Source: an uncultured Desulfuromonadales bacterium
Lineage (GTDB): Bacteria; Desulfobacterota; Desulfuromonadia; Geobacterales; CAIOGM01
DNA length: 37,506 bases
NCBI GenBank assembly: GCA_903929485.1
Contig: CAIYUY010000104.1
Span: 1-37,506, forward strand
Reading direction: 5' to 3'
Shown piece after piece: positions 1 to 8,990 of the stretch (position 1 is the stretch's first letter; the number at the start of each line of letters is the position of its first letter). Both the position numbers and the translations under genes were made by a program. The notes below the pieces were generated by a model. It worked only from the letters and a program-made list of their open reading frames with translations, did no database searches and was not told the origin of the DNA.

Positions 1-3000
1 CAAGGTCTCCACGTACCCAGCCTGATTCGTTTCCCATGATTTCAGCACAGTGCTGGTTATCAGCAGCGGATCGCGCACGGTCACCGTAAAGACTTTGTTG
101 GCCGTGTTACCTGCGGTGTCGGCAACCTGAATGGTGAAGCTGTAGCTACCGGCCTTGGTCGGCGTCCCGGAGACCGTGCCGCCTCCGGCGTTCAGTATCA
201 GCCCGTCGGGCAGCGCTCCCGACAGAAGCGACCAACTGTACGGCAATGTGCCGCCGGTCGCCTGCAAGGTGACGCTCACCGGCACATTGGTCTTCATGTC
301 GGAAATGGTGCCGGTGCCGATGGCCAGGGGAGCGGCGACCGTCAGCGTCAGGGTCTGGGATGCGGTCGCCCCGCTTTTGTCGCTAACCGTGATCGTGAAG
401 GAGGAAGAACCGACGGCGGAAGGTATCCCGCTGAGAACGCCGGTGAAGGGGTCGAGATTCATCCCCACGGGAAGCGCCCCCCCCGTGACCCCCCAACTGA
501 AAGGGGCGGTGCCGCCGGTGTGACCCAAGGGCTGGTTGTAGAGGAGAAACTGCGTACCGTTGGGGAGAAGTCCGGTGGTCAGCAGCAGTTCCTGGTTCAC
601 CAGAATGGTGAACTGCTTGATTCCCAGCGCCGGGGTCGTGACGTTGCTATCCCTGGCCTGAACGGTGAAGGTGTAACTCCCCGCCAGGTTCGGTGTGCCG
701 CCCAAAACACCGGCGGCAGTGAGGTTCATTCCGCTGGGAAGCGCGCCCGCCACAACAGTCCAGCCGTACCCCGGCACGCCGCCGGCGGCGGTGAGCGTTT
801 GGGGGATATACGCCAGGAGTCTGGTCCATTCGGCAACGATACCGGTCGTGGTGATGCTCACCGCATCCACAACGACGATGGCCAGGGTTTTCCTGTCGAT
901 CCTTCCCGCCGCATCAACCAACTGAACGACGAACTGATAGGTCCCGGCGGTTGTGGGGATACCTGAAAAGTTTCCAATAGCGGCGTTGAACAGTATCCCC
1001 GGCGGCAAGGAGCCGCTGAGGATACTCCAGGTCAGGGGGGGGGTGACGCCATTGCTCTGCAGGGTGGCGTTGTAGGAAGAACCAACCGCCACCGCCGGGA
1101 GACCGGCCGTGATGATGAGCGGCGCGGTTGCCTGTCCCTGCAGGTTGACGGTCTGATTGCCGTTGGTGGCGTCGGTGCCGATGACAAAACCGGAGGAGTA
1201 GGCGCCCGATGCCGCCGGGTTGAAGGTGACGAAAAGAGTAATGCTGGTGTTGGGAAGAAGCTGGATCGGAACCGATCCGGTGGAGAATACCGTAAATACC
1301 GGGTTACCCGGATTGGTGAGGCTGGTGATGTTGAGAGGAGCGTTCCCACTGTTGGCCACCGTCATGGCGATGGTCCTGGAAGTTCCCGAAGCGATGGCGC
1401 CGAAATCCACCTGAGCCGGCGTCACCGTTACCTGTCCCCCCGCGCCGATACCCGCCAGCGCCACGCTCCCCGAACCTCCGTTGCTGACGATGGAAAGAGT
1501 TCCGGCAAAGGTGGAGATGCCGTTGGGGGTAAAGCGGAGAGTCACCGTGGCGGTTCCCCCGGGAACCACTGAAAGGGGAGTGGCGGGCGAAATCACCGAA
1601 AAGGACGCGCCGGTAATGGTCAGGGCGTTGATGGTCAGGGTGTCGTTACCGCTGTTGCCCACCGTAAAGGTCAGATCCTTGGTCGTCCCCCCCTTGACCA
1701 CGCTGAAATCCATCGTCGCCGTGGAGACGGTGAGAATCGGCGCTGTCCCCTTGCCGGATAACTGGATGGTTTTATTGATAAGGGGATTATCCGTAATCAG
1801 GTTGATCTGACCGGTAAAATCTCCGGACAAAACAGGAGTAAAACGGACCGTCAGGGAGATGGATTGCCCCGGAGTAAGCACTGACGGAATCGCCGGCTGA
1901 TTCACGATGCTGAAGGGGGGGGTAATACCGGTGATGTTTGTCAGGGTGACATTGGCCGTGCCGTTGTTGGTGATGATCAGGAACTGGTCCTGGGCGCTCT
2001 GGCCGACCTTGGCGCTGCCGAAATTCATGGTCAGGGTGTTCACATCCAGGGTCGGTGTGACCCCCTGCCCGCTCAAGGCGACACTCTTGTTCTGGGCGTT
2101 GGATGAAATCATGAAACCGGCGTTGGAACTCCCCACCACGGTGGGATTGTAGGTCACGGTAAAAGTCAACTCCGCATTGGGGGGCAACTGGGCCGGACCG
2201 GTGGGGGTTATGGTGAAGGGCGCTCCGGGATCGGAAACACCGGAGATGACGAGAGTGGTGTCGCCGCTGTTCCTGACCTTGAAGGATTTCGAAACCATCT
2301 TGTTCACGGTCACCGAGCCGAAATCCAGCAGCGCGGGATTCAACGGAGAGTTATCCGGGTTCAGAAGAGTCAGCCCCGGCTGTCCCAGGGAAAAACGCTG
2401 GCCGTAGATGTCCGCCCCCGTGCCGCTCCCCACAACGGGGTTGGCGTTACGGGCGTCCTTCCAGACCGCCAGAAATTCATTGGTAGCACTGTTATAGGTG
2501 ATGGCCGGAGAGTCCTGGGTTCCCGGCGCATTGGTGATGGCATAGTTCCCCCCCCGCAGCGATCCGTCCGTATCAACATATTGACCGTAGATATCCAGAT
2601 TCTCCGGCGAGGAGATGCCGTTTCTCCCGTCCTTCCAGGCGACGAAGAAACGCTGATTCACACTGTCATAGCTCATCGCCGGGGTTGTCTGGGCGGAAGC
2701 CGCCACATTGGGATCGAGGGTTCCCGTGCCGCTGGAATCCTGATAGCCGATGAAATGATTTATATTGTAGAGTCCCCCCCCGGAGTAGAGGAGCTGCCCC
2801 CAGATCTTCTTGGTGGCGCCATCCCGCATGTCTTCCCAGGCGGCCAGGAATTTCTTGCCGATGGGATCAAACGCCAAGGCAGGTTTGTAACTGGGGCCTG
2901 CCCCGGCATCCAGTAACCGGGATGAAATAACCGGCTGAGAAAACTCCTTGCCGAACAGTGAATAGATGTGATCTATCCCCTTGTCGTGGGGGGTCGTCGT

Positions 3001-4389
3001 GAAGGTGAACGAAACCGGCTCGAAGCTGTCACAGAAACCGTTACCGTTCGTGTCCGTGCAGCTGCAGGTAAGGGTCGTATCCTGTTTGACCCCTTCCCAG
3101 GCGAACAGGGATTCCGGTGACGTGGAATCGGTGGAAAGGGTGACATTATTGAGGGTGGAGTAGAATTCATAGTTATAGGTTTCGGTAAGCGACAGCAGAC
3201 TGGTGGAGAGGAGTCGATCGTTTCTGGCGGCGCCGTTTCTCAAGATATCGGCGCCGGTGACGTTGAAAAACGACGCCTGCTCCGTCAAATCCGAGCCTTT
3301 CAGGGAAACATAGCCAAGAAACGAATTGTCACCGGTGGAGTAGCCGGCGTTGGCTCTTCTGAAACAGAGCTCGTTGTTGACGGTCAGCACTGTTCGCGAC
3401 TCCACCCAGGCCAACCAGAACCGGTCGCGCACCTGATCATAAACGATCTTCGGGAGTCGACGGGACTGAAGCGTATCATCAACGCGCACCGTATCGGGAT
3501 TGGGTGACAAGGAGTAGGTCGTGTACTGGTAGGTCGTCAGGATGACCGAACCGGCAACCGGCGCGACCCGGAACTTCAGCGCCAGCGACCCGGTAGCGTA
3601 GTTGATGGCGCCGCTGAGCGTCGCATTGCTCAAGACTCCGTTGCCGTTATCATTGGCCACCACAGTTCCATTAACGGTAACGGACAGAGTGTTCGGTATC
3701 ACCGGAATCGTGAGAGTTGCGGCATAGTCCGTAAGAATGCCGTCGCCGAAGCCCATGAGTGTCGAGTTATTCGTGGGGGTCTGTACTGTCGTGGGAGTCG
3801 TATGCTGCTGAATCGGGTTGAACCCTACCGGAGCGCCGTTGGAGGGAGGAGGAGGAAGGTAGGCGGCGCAGAGACCGGCGGTGGGAATGGCGCTCTGGGG
3901 AACAACGACATACTGCACGTAGCCGCTGACGGCGTTCCCCCGGGTATCCTGCCAGACAACGACAATCTTGCTGTCGACGCCGGTGGGATCCATGCGATAG
4001 GCTGCCTGGGGCGAGGTCTGATTCCCCGGCGCGGTCGTGAGGGGAAAAGAAGCCCCACAGATCGTGCCGTCCGGATTAACGAACTGGCCATAAATGTCCG
4101 CGCCGCTGCTGTTCCGATTACGCCAATCCTCCCAGACGATAAAATAGACATTTTTGTCGGCCAAGTAGATGGTATGAGGATTCTGCTGATCTTCCGGCAG
4201 GGGAGCCGTGTAAACACCCGCGCTGTCCGGCGGCACCCCGCTCACGAGGATTTCACTGCCGGCAAGCTTGGCCAAACTCTTCTTGGGAGCAACAACCTGC
4301 GCCGAATCGCCGGAACCCCCGGAACAGGCAGCCAACATGCCGATCATCATGATCCCGACAAATGCCGACAGATACCGTGTGATTTTCAT
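1..4389 (-). CDS. very large secreted lipoprotein with HYDIN-type and Ig-like repeats (partial)
   Basis: The frame is open from an ATG at 4389 to the window edge, giving at least 1,463 codons without a C-terminus. GAGGG lies 8 bases before the start. Residues 1-22 form a signal peptide ending in a lipobox (LAAC, Cys22), so the protein should be lipid-anchored. Residues about 80-650 carry six spaced W-x-D-x-R motifs (for example VWEDWRN, AWKDGRNG, VWKDARN), several followed by IYGQ. One DTNGNGFCD stretch looks calcium-binding. About 690-1087 hold four HYDIN/ASPM-like repeats of the kind seen in choice-of-anchor-D proteins (DFG start, NSG, FxP). About 1090-1433 hold four putative Ig (He_PIG-type) repeats with LPxG and SGTP motifs, and a fifth begins at the edge. 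A cell-surface adhesive or structural role is inference; the ligand is unknown. It lies 158 bp after another lipoprotein gene behind pilQ. Confidence 0.85.
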   Translation of the reverse strand, partial: MKITRYLSAFVGIMMIGMLAACSGGSGDSAQVVAPKKSLAKLAGSEILVSGVPPDSAGVYTAPLPEDQQNPHTIYLADKNVYFIVWEDWRNRNSSGADIYGQFVNPDGTICGASFPLTTAPGNQTSPQAAYRMDPTGVDSKIVVVWQDTRGNAVSGYVQYVVVPQSAIPTAGLCAAYLPPPPSNGAPVGFNPIQQHTTPTTVQTPTNNSTLMGFGDGILTDYAATLTIPVIPNTLSVTVNGTVVANDNGNGVLSNATLSGAINYATGSLALKFRVAPVAGSVILTTYQYTTYSLSPNPDTVRVDDTLQSRRLPKIVYDQVRDRFWLAWVESRTVLTVNNELCFRRANAGYSTGDNSFLGYVSLKGSDLTEQASFFNVTGADILRNGAARNDRLLSTSLLSLTETYNYEFYSTLNNVTLSTDSTSPESLFAWEGVKQDTTLTCSCTDTNGNGFCDSFEPVSFTFTTTPHDKGIDHIYSLFGKEFSQPVISSRLLDAGAGPSYKPALAFDPIGKKFLAAWEDMRDGATKKIWGQLLYSGGGLYNINHFIGYQDSSGTGTLDPNVAASAQTTPAMSYDSVNQRFFVAWKDGRNGISSPENLDIYGQYVDTDGSLRGGNYAITNAPGTQDSPAITYNSATNEFLAVWKDARNANPVVGSGTGADIYGQRFSLGQPGLTLLNPDNSPLNPALLDFGSVTVNKMVSKSFKVRNSGDTTLVISGVSDPGAPFTITPTGPAQLPPNAELTFTVTYNPTVVGSSNAGFMISSNAQNKSVALSGQGVTPTLDVNTLTMNFGSAKVGQSAQDQFLIITNNGTANVTLTNITGITPPFSIVNQPAIPSVLTPGQSISLTVRFTPVLSGDFTGQINLITDNPLINKTIQLSGKGTAPILTVSTATMDFSVVKGGTTKDLTFTVGNSGNDTLTINALTITGASFSVISPATPLSVVPGGTATVTLRFTPNGISTFAGTLSIVSNGGSGSVALAGIGAGGQVTVTPAQVDFGAIASGTSRTIAMTVANSGNAPLNITSLTNPGNPVFTVFSTGSVPIQLLPNTSITLFVTFNPAASGAYSSGFVIGTDATNGNQTVNLQGQATAPLIITAGLPAVAVGSSYNATLQSNGVTPPLTWSILSGSLPPGILFNAAIGNFSGIPTTAGTYQFVVQLVDAAGRIDRKTLAIVVVDAVSITTTGIVAEWTRLLAYIPQTLTAAGGVPGYGWTVVAGALPSGMNLTAAGVLGGTPNLAGSYTFTVQARDSNVTTPALGIKQFTILVNQELLLTTGLLPNGTQFLLYNQPLGHTGGTAPFSWGVTGGALPVGMNLDPFTGVLSGIPSAVGSSSFTITVSDKSGATASQTLTLTVAAPLAIGTGTISDMKTNVPVSVTLQATGGTLPYSWSLLSGALPDGLILNAGGGTVSGTPTKAGSYSFTIQVADTAGNTANKVFTVTVRDPLLITSTVLKSWETNQAGYVETL

Positions 4390-4450
4390 ATGATTACCCT
4401 CGTGATGACATCCGACAATCCGATTTGTTTTACCTTGATCAATGTTTTCT

Positions 4451-4491
4451 CTTTGCGGTTCCTTTGCGTCCTTTGCGTCTTTCCGGTGAAA
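4451..4491 (+). repeat. TTTGCG-type dispersed repeat, copy 1
   Basis: A 40-base element with three spaced CTTTGCG units ending in CCGGTGAA. It is almost identical, in opposite orientation, to the element at 37461-37506, and a diverged copy lies at 35681-35720. It sits in the 158-bp gap between the two lipoprotein genes. Its function is not known to me; such GCAAAG-rich intergenic elements recur in many bacterial genomes. Confidence 0.75.
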
Positions 4492-4547
4492 ATGTCTTCG
4501 CATTTGGTTGCGCAGGTAAGATTTCTTTTGTTGATTGCTTGTCCGGC

Positions 4548-5081
4548 TTAGGGATTGGCGAAATCCGCGAAACGGACGTTGGTCTGGGCGGAGACGTCAA
4601 AGGTCCCCCCTCCCTTGAGATACTGACAATGAAACGTCATGGTCACGTAGTACGGAAAGATGGTGGGGGTGCATCTCAGGGAACTCAGCGGCGGCGTCCC
4701 CTTCATATCCTGGGGCGCCACCCTCACGGGAATTGTCACCGAGCTCCCCATATCCACCTGGAGCCCCAGCCCCATGTATTGAGTCGGAAGCGCCGGCGTG
4801 GTGGTAGTTGCCGGTCTGTAGACGATATCCACGGTGTTTACCAGGACCTTCTCGTTCACCGTGCCGTTGTTGGTGGCAACCGGAAACGCGGCAAGGGTGA
4901 CATTGACGGAATCCGGCTGGATCGTATAGGTGGAGGTGGCGGCGCAGGGGATCCCCGTCCATGTAGCCACATCCGAATCGAGAGTGTCCACGGCCGAGGT
5001 TGCCGTCGCCCCTCCCCCGCCGCCACAGGATGCCGGAGCTATGCAACAGAGCGCCAGGAGTAATCGCAACCGTCGTTTCAT
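4548..5081 (-). CDS. small lipoprotein downstream of pilQ
   Basis: A 177-residue protein with an N-terminal signal (MKRRLRLLLALCC) and a lipobox-like PASC at residues 16-19, followed by a Gly-rich tether. The remainder is rich in Thr, Val and Pro and looks like a beta-rich exported domain, with three further cysteines (PCAA, RCTP, HCQY). No family was recognised. The ATG follows an excellent AAGGAGGAG site and begins only 12 bp after the pilQ stop, so it is very probably cotranscribed with pilMNOPQ. A pilus-related role is inference from position; an unrelated surface lipoprotein is equally possible. Confidence 0.8.
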   Translation of the reverse strand: MKRRLRLLLALCCIAPASCGGGGGATATSAVDTLDSDVATWTGIPCAATSTYTIQPDSVNVTLAAFPVATNNGTVNEKVLVNTVDIVYRPATTTTPALPTQYMGLGLQVDMGSSVTIPVRVAPQDMKGTPPLSSLRCTPTIFPYYVTMTFHCQYLKGGGTFDVSAQTNVRFADFANP

Positions 5082-5093
5082 GGTAACTCCTCC

Positions 5094-7280
5094 TTAATTC
5101 AGTATCCTTGGTGTAATGAAAATCAGCAGTTCGGTCTTGAGCTTGCTCTTGGTATTGGATTTGAACAGCCAGCCCAAAACCGGAATATCCACCAGGAACG
5201 GGACTCCGGAGTTGTTCTCCGTGTCATTGTCGATATAGATGCCGCCAATAACGGTGGTCTCGCCACTATGCACAATCAGCTCGGTGGTCGCTTCCTTCTT
5301 GTTAATCGCCGGGGCCGTCCCTCCCGTGGGGACAGCTCCCGGTGAATTATTGGACGCCTTGATCTTCATCATGACGCTGCCGTCCGGTGTGATATGCGGC
5401 GTCACCTCAAGGGAAAGCGCCGCTTCCACGAATTGGGTCACGGCGCCGGTGTTGGCCGTGGTGTTCTGATACGGGATCGACTGCCCCTGGGTGATCTTGG
5501 CCGGCTTGTTGTTCAACGTGGCGATACGTGGCGAGGAGATAACCTTGATCATCTCGGCGGTGACAGCCGCGGAGAGCCGCAGGTCCACATTGACGCTACT
5601 GGCCAGGGAGCCGAAAGAGATCCCCGTGGCCATCCCCGGTCCGTAGGTACCGCTGAGCTGCGGCGCGGTAACCGCCCCCCCGAACCCGGTGCTGAGACTG
5701 TTCAGACCCAGAAATGAGGCGGACGGATCACGATAATGAAATCCCCACTGGATACCCAGATCACGGGTAAAGCTGTCCGTGGCCTCGACGATACGCGCCT
5801 CGATGAGCACCTGCTTTTCCGGGATGTCGATGCTCTCCAGAAACTTCTTCATCCGCTTCAACGCCGGCTCGATGTCGGTGACGATGACCTTGTTGGTCCG
5901 TTCATCCTGGGTCATGGAACTGTCCACGCGACCGCTCCCCAGGCTCCTGAACTGAGCGACCACATCGGAGGTCTGGGCGAAGTTTACGTCAAACACCCGG
6001 GTCTGAAGCTCCATCATCTTTTCCCGGCTCTTTTTCGCATCCATGGCCTCCTCGTCGGAGCTCTTGAATTTACTCCGAGGCTTGATCAGGACGATGTTCC
6101 CTTCACTCCTCATGGCAAGTCCCTTGCTCTCCAGGATCATCTCCAGAGCCTGATCCCAGGGGACATTCACCAGTTTGAGAGTGATGACGCCGGAGACGTC
6201 ATCCCCCAAAAGGATATTGAGATTGCTCACCTCGGCGATAAGCTGAAAGATCTTACGGATATCCGCATCCACGAATTCAAGCGTGACCTTCCGCCCTGTG
6301 TAGATCTTCCCGGCGCCGGGTGAGTCGGGGGAAACAGGTAGAGGTTGAGGTTGAAGTTGAGGTTGAGGTTGAGCAGGGGGGGCCTTCTCTTTCAGCTTGG
6401 GATGAAAGATATTCAGAACCACCGTCCCATCCTCCTGGCTTAAAGTCCAGGTGGCGGCGCGATTCAGTTTGACGAGGACCCTCGTCTCGGGAACCCCCTT
6501 CACCATGAGTTGAGAAGGGATTACCGCCTGGACCGCGCTGGGAAAGGATCCGGTATCCAGGGGGCGTCGCAGGGCGCGAGGAAGAGAGCACTTTTTCACA
6601 AAGAAAGTTACCCCTTCCGAATTCTTGAATGGTTGTGTCGCCAGACAGGAACCGCCCACTTGCATGGTGATCCGTGAACCGGTATCCACGATCCCGAAAT
6701 CAACTGCTTCGACCTTTGACGGGGAAGGGTCACGGGCTGTTGGGGAAGCCCCTCTTGCCGGATTACCCGGAGGGACAACCGGCGGGCCCGGTTGGAACCG
6801 TACTCCCCGGTCGGTCATGATCACCCTCGCCTGCCCGAAACCACCGGACTTTCCTTCAAAGACGATGCGGCTTTTCCCCTCCGATTCAACAAGACGGGCG
6901 CTCCGGATGCCGAAAGCATCCAGGGGGACCGTCTCCCCCCCCACGGCGACCCGTACACCGGGGAGATCAATGACGAATCGATCCGGATTCGCCATGGGGA
7001 AAGCCGTATAACTCGTAACCGGCCCATCGGTGACAAGGTCGATCCCTTCCGGGGTTGCAACGACCTCCAAGAGTTTCCGGACGGTCACGAGGGAAGATCC
7101 CGACGTGGCGGGCCGGCCGGCGACTTCCACCTTGGTCGCCCCATGCTCCGACTCGACCCCTGACCCGACGGGGGGTGGGAGTTCCTGACCCAAGGCAGGG
7201 CTATTCAGACAAGATGCCGCAAGACAGAGTGTCAGGACTTGGGCGCCGACCTTGATGGATTTCCTGATCTGCGTGTGCAT
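5094..7280 (-). CDS. pilQ: type IV pilus secretin PilQ
   Basis: Outer-membrane secretin forming the channel through which the type IV pilus passes. The chosen start (MHTQIRK) follows GGAGAGG and leaves 10 bp after pilP; an in-frame upstream ATG at 7364 would lie inside pilP and gives a poor signal peptide. The 728 residues show a signal peptide, a first AMIN domain (about 63-145, peptidoglycan-binding), a second AMIN-like region, a Pro/Gln linker (about 297-325), a secretin N0/STN domain (VTLEFVDADIRKIFQLIAE), an N1 domain, and the C-terminal secretin domain with VISSPRIATLNN and VPFLVDIPVLGWLF motifs ending in ITPRILN. Domain order and length fit PilQ. It is the last pil gene of the run, and a lipoprotein gene follows directly. 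Confidence 0.95.
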   Translation of the reverse strand: MHTQIRKSIKVGAQVLTLCLAASCLNSPALGQELPPPVGSGVESEHGATKVEVAGRPATSGSSLVTVRKLLEVVATPEGIDLVTDGPVTSYTAFPMANPDRFVIDLPGVRVAVGGETVPLDAFGIRSARLVESEGKSRIVFEGKSGGFGQARVIMTDRGVRFQPGPPVVPPGNPARGASPTARDPSPSKVEAVDFGIVDTGSRITMQVGGSCLATQPFKNSEGVTFFVKKCSLPRALRRPLDTGSFPSAVQAVIPSQLMVKGVPETRVLVKLNRAATWTLSQEDGTVVLNIFHPKLKEKAPPAQPQPQLQPQPLPVSPDSPGAGKIYTGRKVTLEFVDADIRKIFQLIAEVSNLNILLGDDVSGVITLKLVNVPWDQALEMILESKGLAMRSEGNIVLIKPRSKFKSSDEEAMDAKKSREKMMELQTRVFDVNFAQTSDVVAQFRSLGSGRVDSSMTQDERTNKVIVTDIEPALKRMKKFLESIDIPEKQVLIEARIVEATDSFTRDLGIQWGFHYRDPSASFLGLNSLSTGFGGAVTAPQLSGTYGPGMATGISFGSLASSVNVDLRLSAAVTAEMIKVISSPRIATLNNKPAKITQGQSIPYQNTTANTGAVTQFVEAALSLEVTPHITPDGSVMMKIKASNNSPGAVPTGGTAPAINKKEATTELIVHSGETTVIGGIYIDNDTENNSGVPFLVDIPVLGWLFKSNTKSKLKTELLIFITPRILN
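6341..6373 (+). repeat. GAGGTT hexamer repeat inside pilQ
   Basis: Five tandem GAGGTT units, one altered to GAAGTT, plus a partial unit. On the coding strand they encode the alternating Pro/Gln linker of PilQ (PQPQLQPQP) between the AMIN-type region and the secretin N domain. Being in frame, changes by whole units would lengthen or shorten the linker by two residues. Confidence 0.8.
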
Positions 7281-7290
7281 AAGCCTCTCC

Positions 7291-7818
7291 TTACTCTTTC
7301 CTGGGAAGGGTAAGTTTAACAACCCTGTTCCTGATCTTGCCGTTTTCTTCCCGATACTGTTCAAGAACCTCGATGTAACGTGGCAGGATTTTCGTCACCC
7401 GGCCATTGCGAGAACCGATGAGCGAACCCTCCTTGATGACATAGGAGCTACCGCCCGGATCCTGCACCATGGCCCGGTTCTCCTCCAGGCCGGCGATGAT
7501 GCCGATAACTTTGAACTGGTTCACCTCATACTTCTGAATGGGGAGCTGATTCGCCGAGAGCGACGGCAGGGGGAGCGCCGCCTTGGTGACGACCACGTAG
7601 GAACGAAAAGGGTCCTTCCTGCCGGTGAAATCCAGCCGCTCCTGAGGGGGAGGCGACGTGGCGGAACTCCTCTTCCCCTGGACCGGCGGTTTGGACCCTG
7701 CCGGCCTCTTCATTGCCGTCGGCTGCGCCGTCTCCTTGGCGCCGCAGCCGAAAACCGCCAGGGCCAGAAGCGCCAGGAAACAGAGCGCCGTCAATTTTCT
7801 ATTTGCTCTTGGGCTCAT
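7291..7818 (-). CDS. pilP: type IV pilus lipoprotein PilP
   Basis: A 175-residue inner-membrane lipoprotein that links the PilN/PilO subcomplex to the PilQ secretin. It has a signal peptide with lipobox VFGC (Cys25), a Pro-rich flexible segment, a GRKDPF motif typical of the PilP family near residue 67, and a C-terminal beta domain (FKVIGIIAGLEENRAMV). The start overlaps the end of pilO by 20 bp and the stop lies 10 bp before pilQ, consistent with translational coupling inside pilMNOPQ. Confidence 0.92.
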   Translation of the reverse strand: MSPRANRKLTALCFLALLALAVFGCGAKETAQPTAMKRPAGSKPPVQGKRSSATSPPPQERLDFTGRKDPFRSYVVVTKAALPLPSLSANQLPIQKYEVNQFKVIGIIAGLEENRAMVQDPGGSSYVIKEGSLIGSRNGRVTKILPRYIEVLEQYREENGKIRNRVVKLTLPRKE

Positions 7819-8398
7819 TGGGTGTCTCTTTCTTGTTCAAAAACCGGAAGGTCGTCGCCAGACAGTTTACCCGGAGCATGGTGCGACCGCCGACATCCCG
7901 GATATCGGTAAAGGAGACATTTCCGATGTTGACGATACGGGGCAGATTTCCCACGGAGATAAAAAAATTGGCGACTTCGTAGTACGTTCCGGCAACGGAG
8001 ATATCAACGGGGACGGCGGCGTAAAAATCCTTGGGCTCTTCGCCCTTGGGCCTGAAAATCAGGAAATCAAGGCCGGCAGCCTTACCGGCCGTGGTGATAC
8101 CGGTGAGGAGAGTGGGAATCTCTTTCTGGTTCGGCAGTTCGGTGAGCGCATTATGGAGATCCCGATTCAACAGCTCGAACTCCCGCTTCAACCGGGGGAG
8201 ATTGTCCGCTATCTTACGTTTATCGGCCACCTCATTTTGCAAAACGGTCAGTTTTTCGTTAAGCTGGGTATACTCTTCCTGACGAGGGGCGAAAAAAAGG
8301 AAGTAGAAGATAAGAGCTTCCACGATGAGGATAAGGAGGAGGATCAACAGTTTCTGCTTGGTCGGCGCTCTGAGGAGCGTTTCTATTCTCGGATCCAT
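7799..8398 (-). CDS. pilO: type IV pilus inner-membrane protein PilO
   Basis: A 199-residue bitopic inner-membrane protein that heterodimerises with PilN in the pilus alignment complex. A short cytoplasmic N-terminus is followed by one hydrophobic helix (about residues 16-36), a coiled-coil periplasmic segment (about 40-95, QLNEKLTVLQNEVADKRK) and a C-terminal ferredoxin-like fold containing VPVDISVAGTYYEVANFF, which is diagnostic of PilO. It starts 13 bp after pilN and overlaps pilP by 20 bp. Confidence 0.93.
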   Translation of the reverse strand: MDPRIETLLRAPTKQKLLILLLILIVEALIFYFLFFAPRQEEYTQLNEKLTVLQNEVADKRKIADNLPRLKREFELLNRDLHNALTELPNQKEIPTLLTGITTAGKAAGLDFLIFRPKGEEPKDFYAAVPVDISVAGTYYEVANFFISVGNLPRIVNIGNVSFTDIRDVGGRTMLRVNCLATTFRFLNKKETPNEPKSK

Positions 8399-8411
8399 GG
8401 CTCCCCCGCTC

Positions 8412-8990
8412 TTATCTGGCCGGCTGCTGCGGTTTTAACGTCTCTTTTCGAGGAGCTCCCAGCTTGCAGGAAAAATCGAATCGCTTAAGCTTGACACCGG
8501 AAAGCTCCATCTGCTCGGATACCAGCAGCTCCACCTGATGAAATTGACCGGAAGCGTCAAGATTCCGCATGAAATCGGCAATAAGTTCCTCGGTGTAGGC
8601 GATGCCGCCGATACTCACGGCATCGGCGGTTTCGGTATATCTGGTCAACCATACCTTGTCGGGGAGTGAATCGCTCAGCGCCGCCAGCCGTCTCATGGGA
8701 CCGCTCTTCCCGGCCCGTAACTGTTTGAGGACATCAAGCTTCTTTTGAACCTCTTCTTGAAGCTTCTTGATGTTTTCGATCTGTCCGATCTTGCTCTTGA
8801 GTTGAGCGACCTCGCTTTCCGCCTTTGTTATGGAGAGCTTGGCGGAATGTATCCTGCTCACGAGGTAGAGCTGGATACCCACCATGATAAGAACCGTGAC
8901 CGCCAGGAAAAAAATCAGGATATTGATCTGCTGCCTGCTGTTTTCCTTATGACGGGCTTCCCTGACGAGGAGCAGGTTTATTTTTATCAT
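8412..8990 (-). CDS. pilN: type IV pilus inner-membrane protein PilN
   Basis: A 192-residue bitopic protein. The N-terminus MIKINLL is the conserved cytoplasmic tail that binds PilM. A transmembrane helix covers about residues 23-45, then a coiled coil (about 50-95), then a Fimbrial assembly/PilN-type domain (WLTRYTETADAVSIGGIAY). Its ATG overlaps the pilM stop by 4 bases (ATGA), so translation is probably coupled to pilM. Confidence 0.93.
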   Translation of the reverse strand: MIKINLLLVREARHKENSRQQINILIFFLAVTVLIMVGIQLYLVSRIHSAKLSITKAESEVAQLKSKIGQIENIKKLQEEVQKKLDVLKQLRAGKSGPMRRLAALSDSLPDKVWLTRYTETADAVSIGGIAYTEELIADFMRNLDASGQFHQVELLVSEQMELSGVKLKRFDFSCKLGAPRKETLKPQQPAR

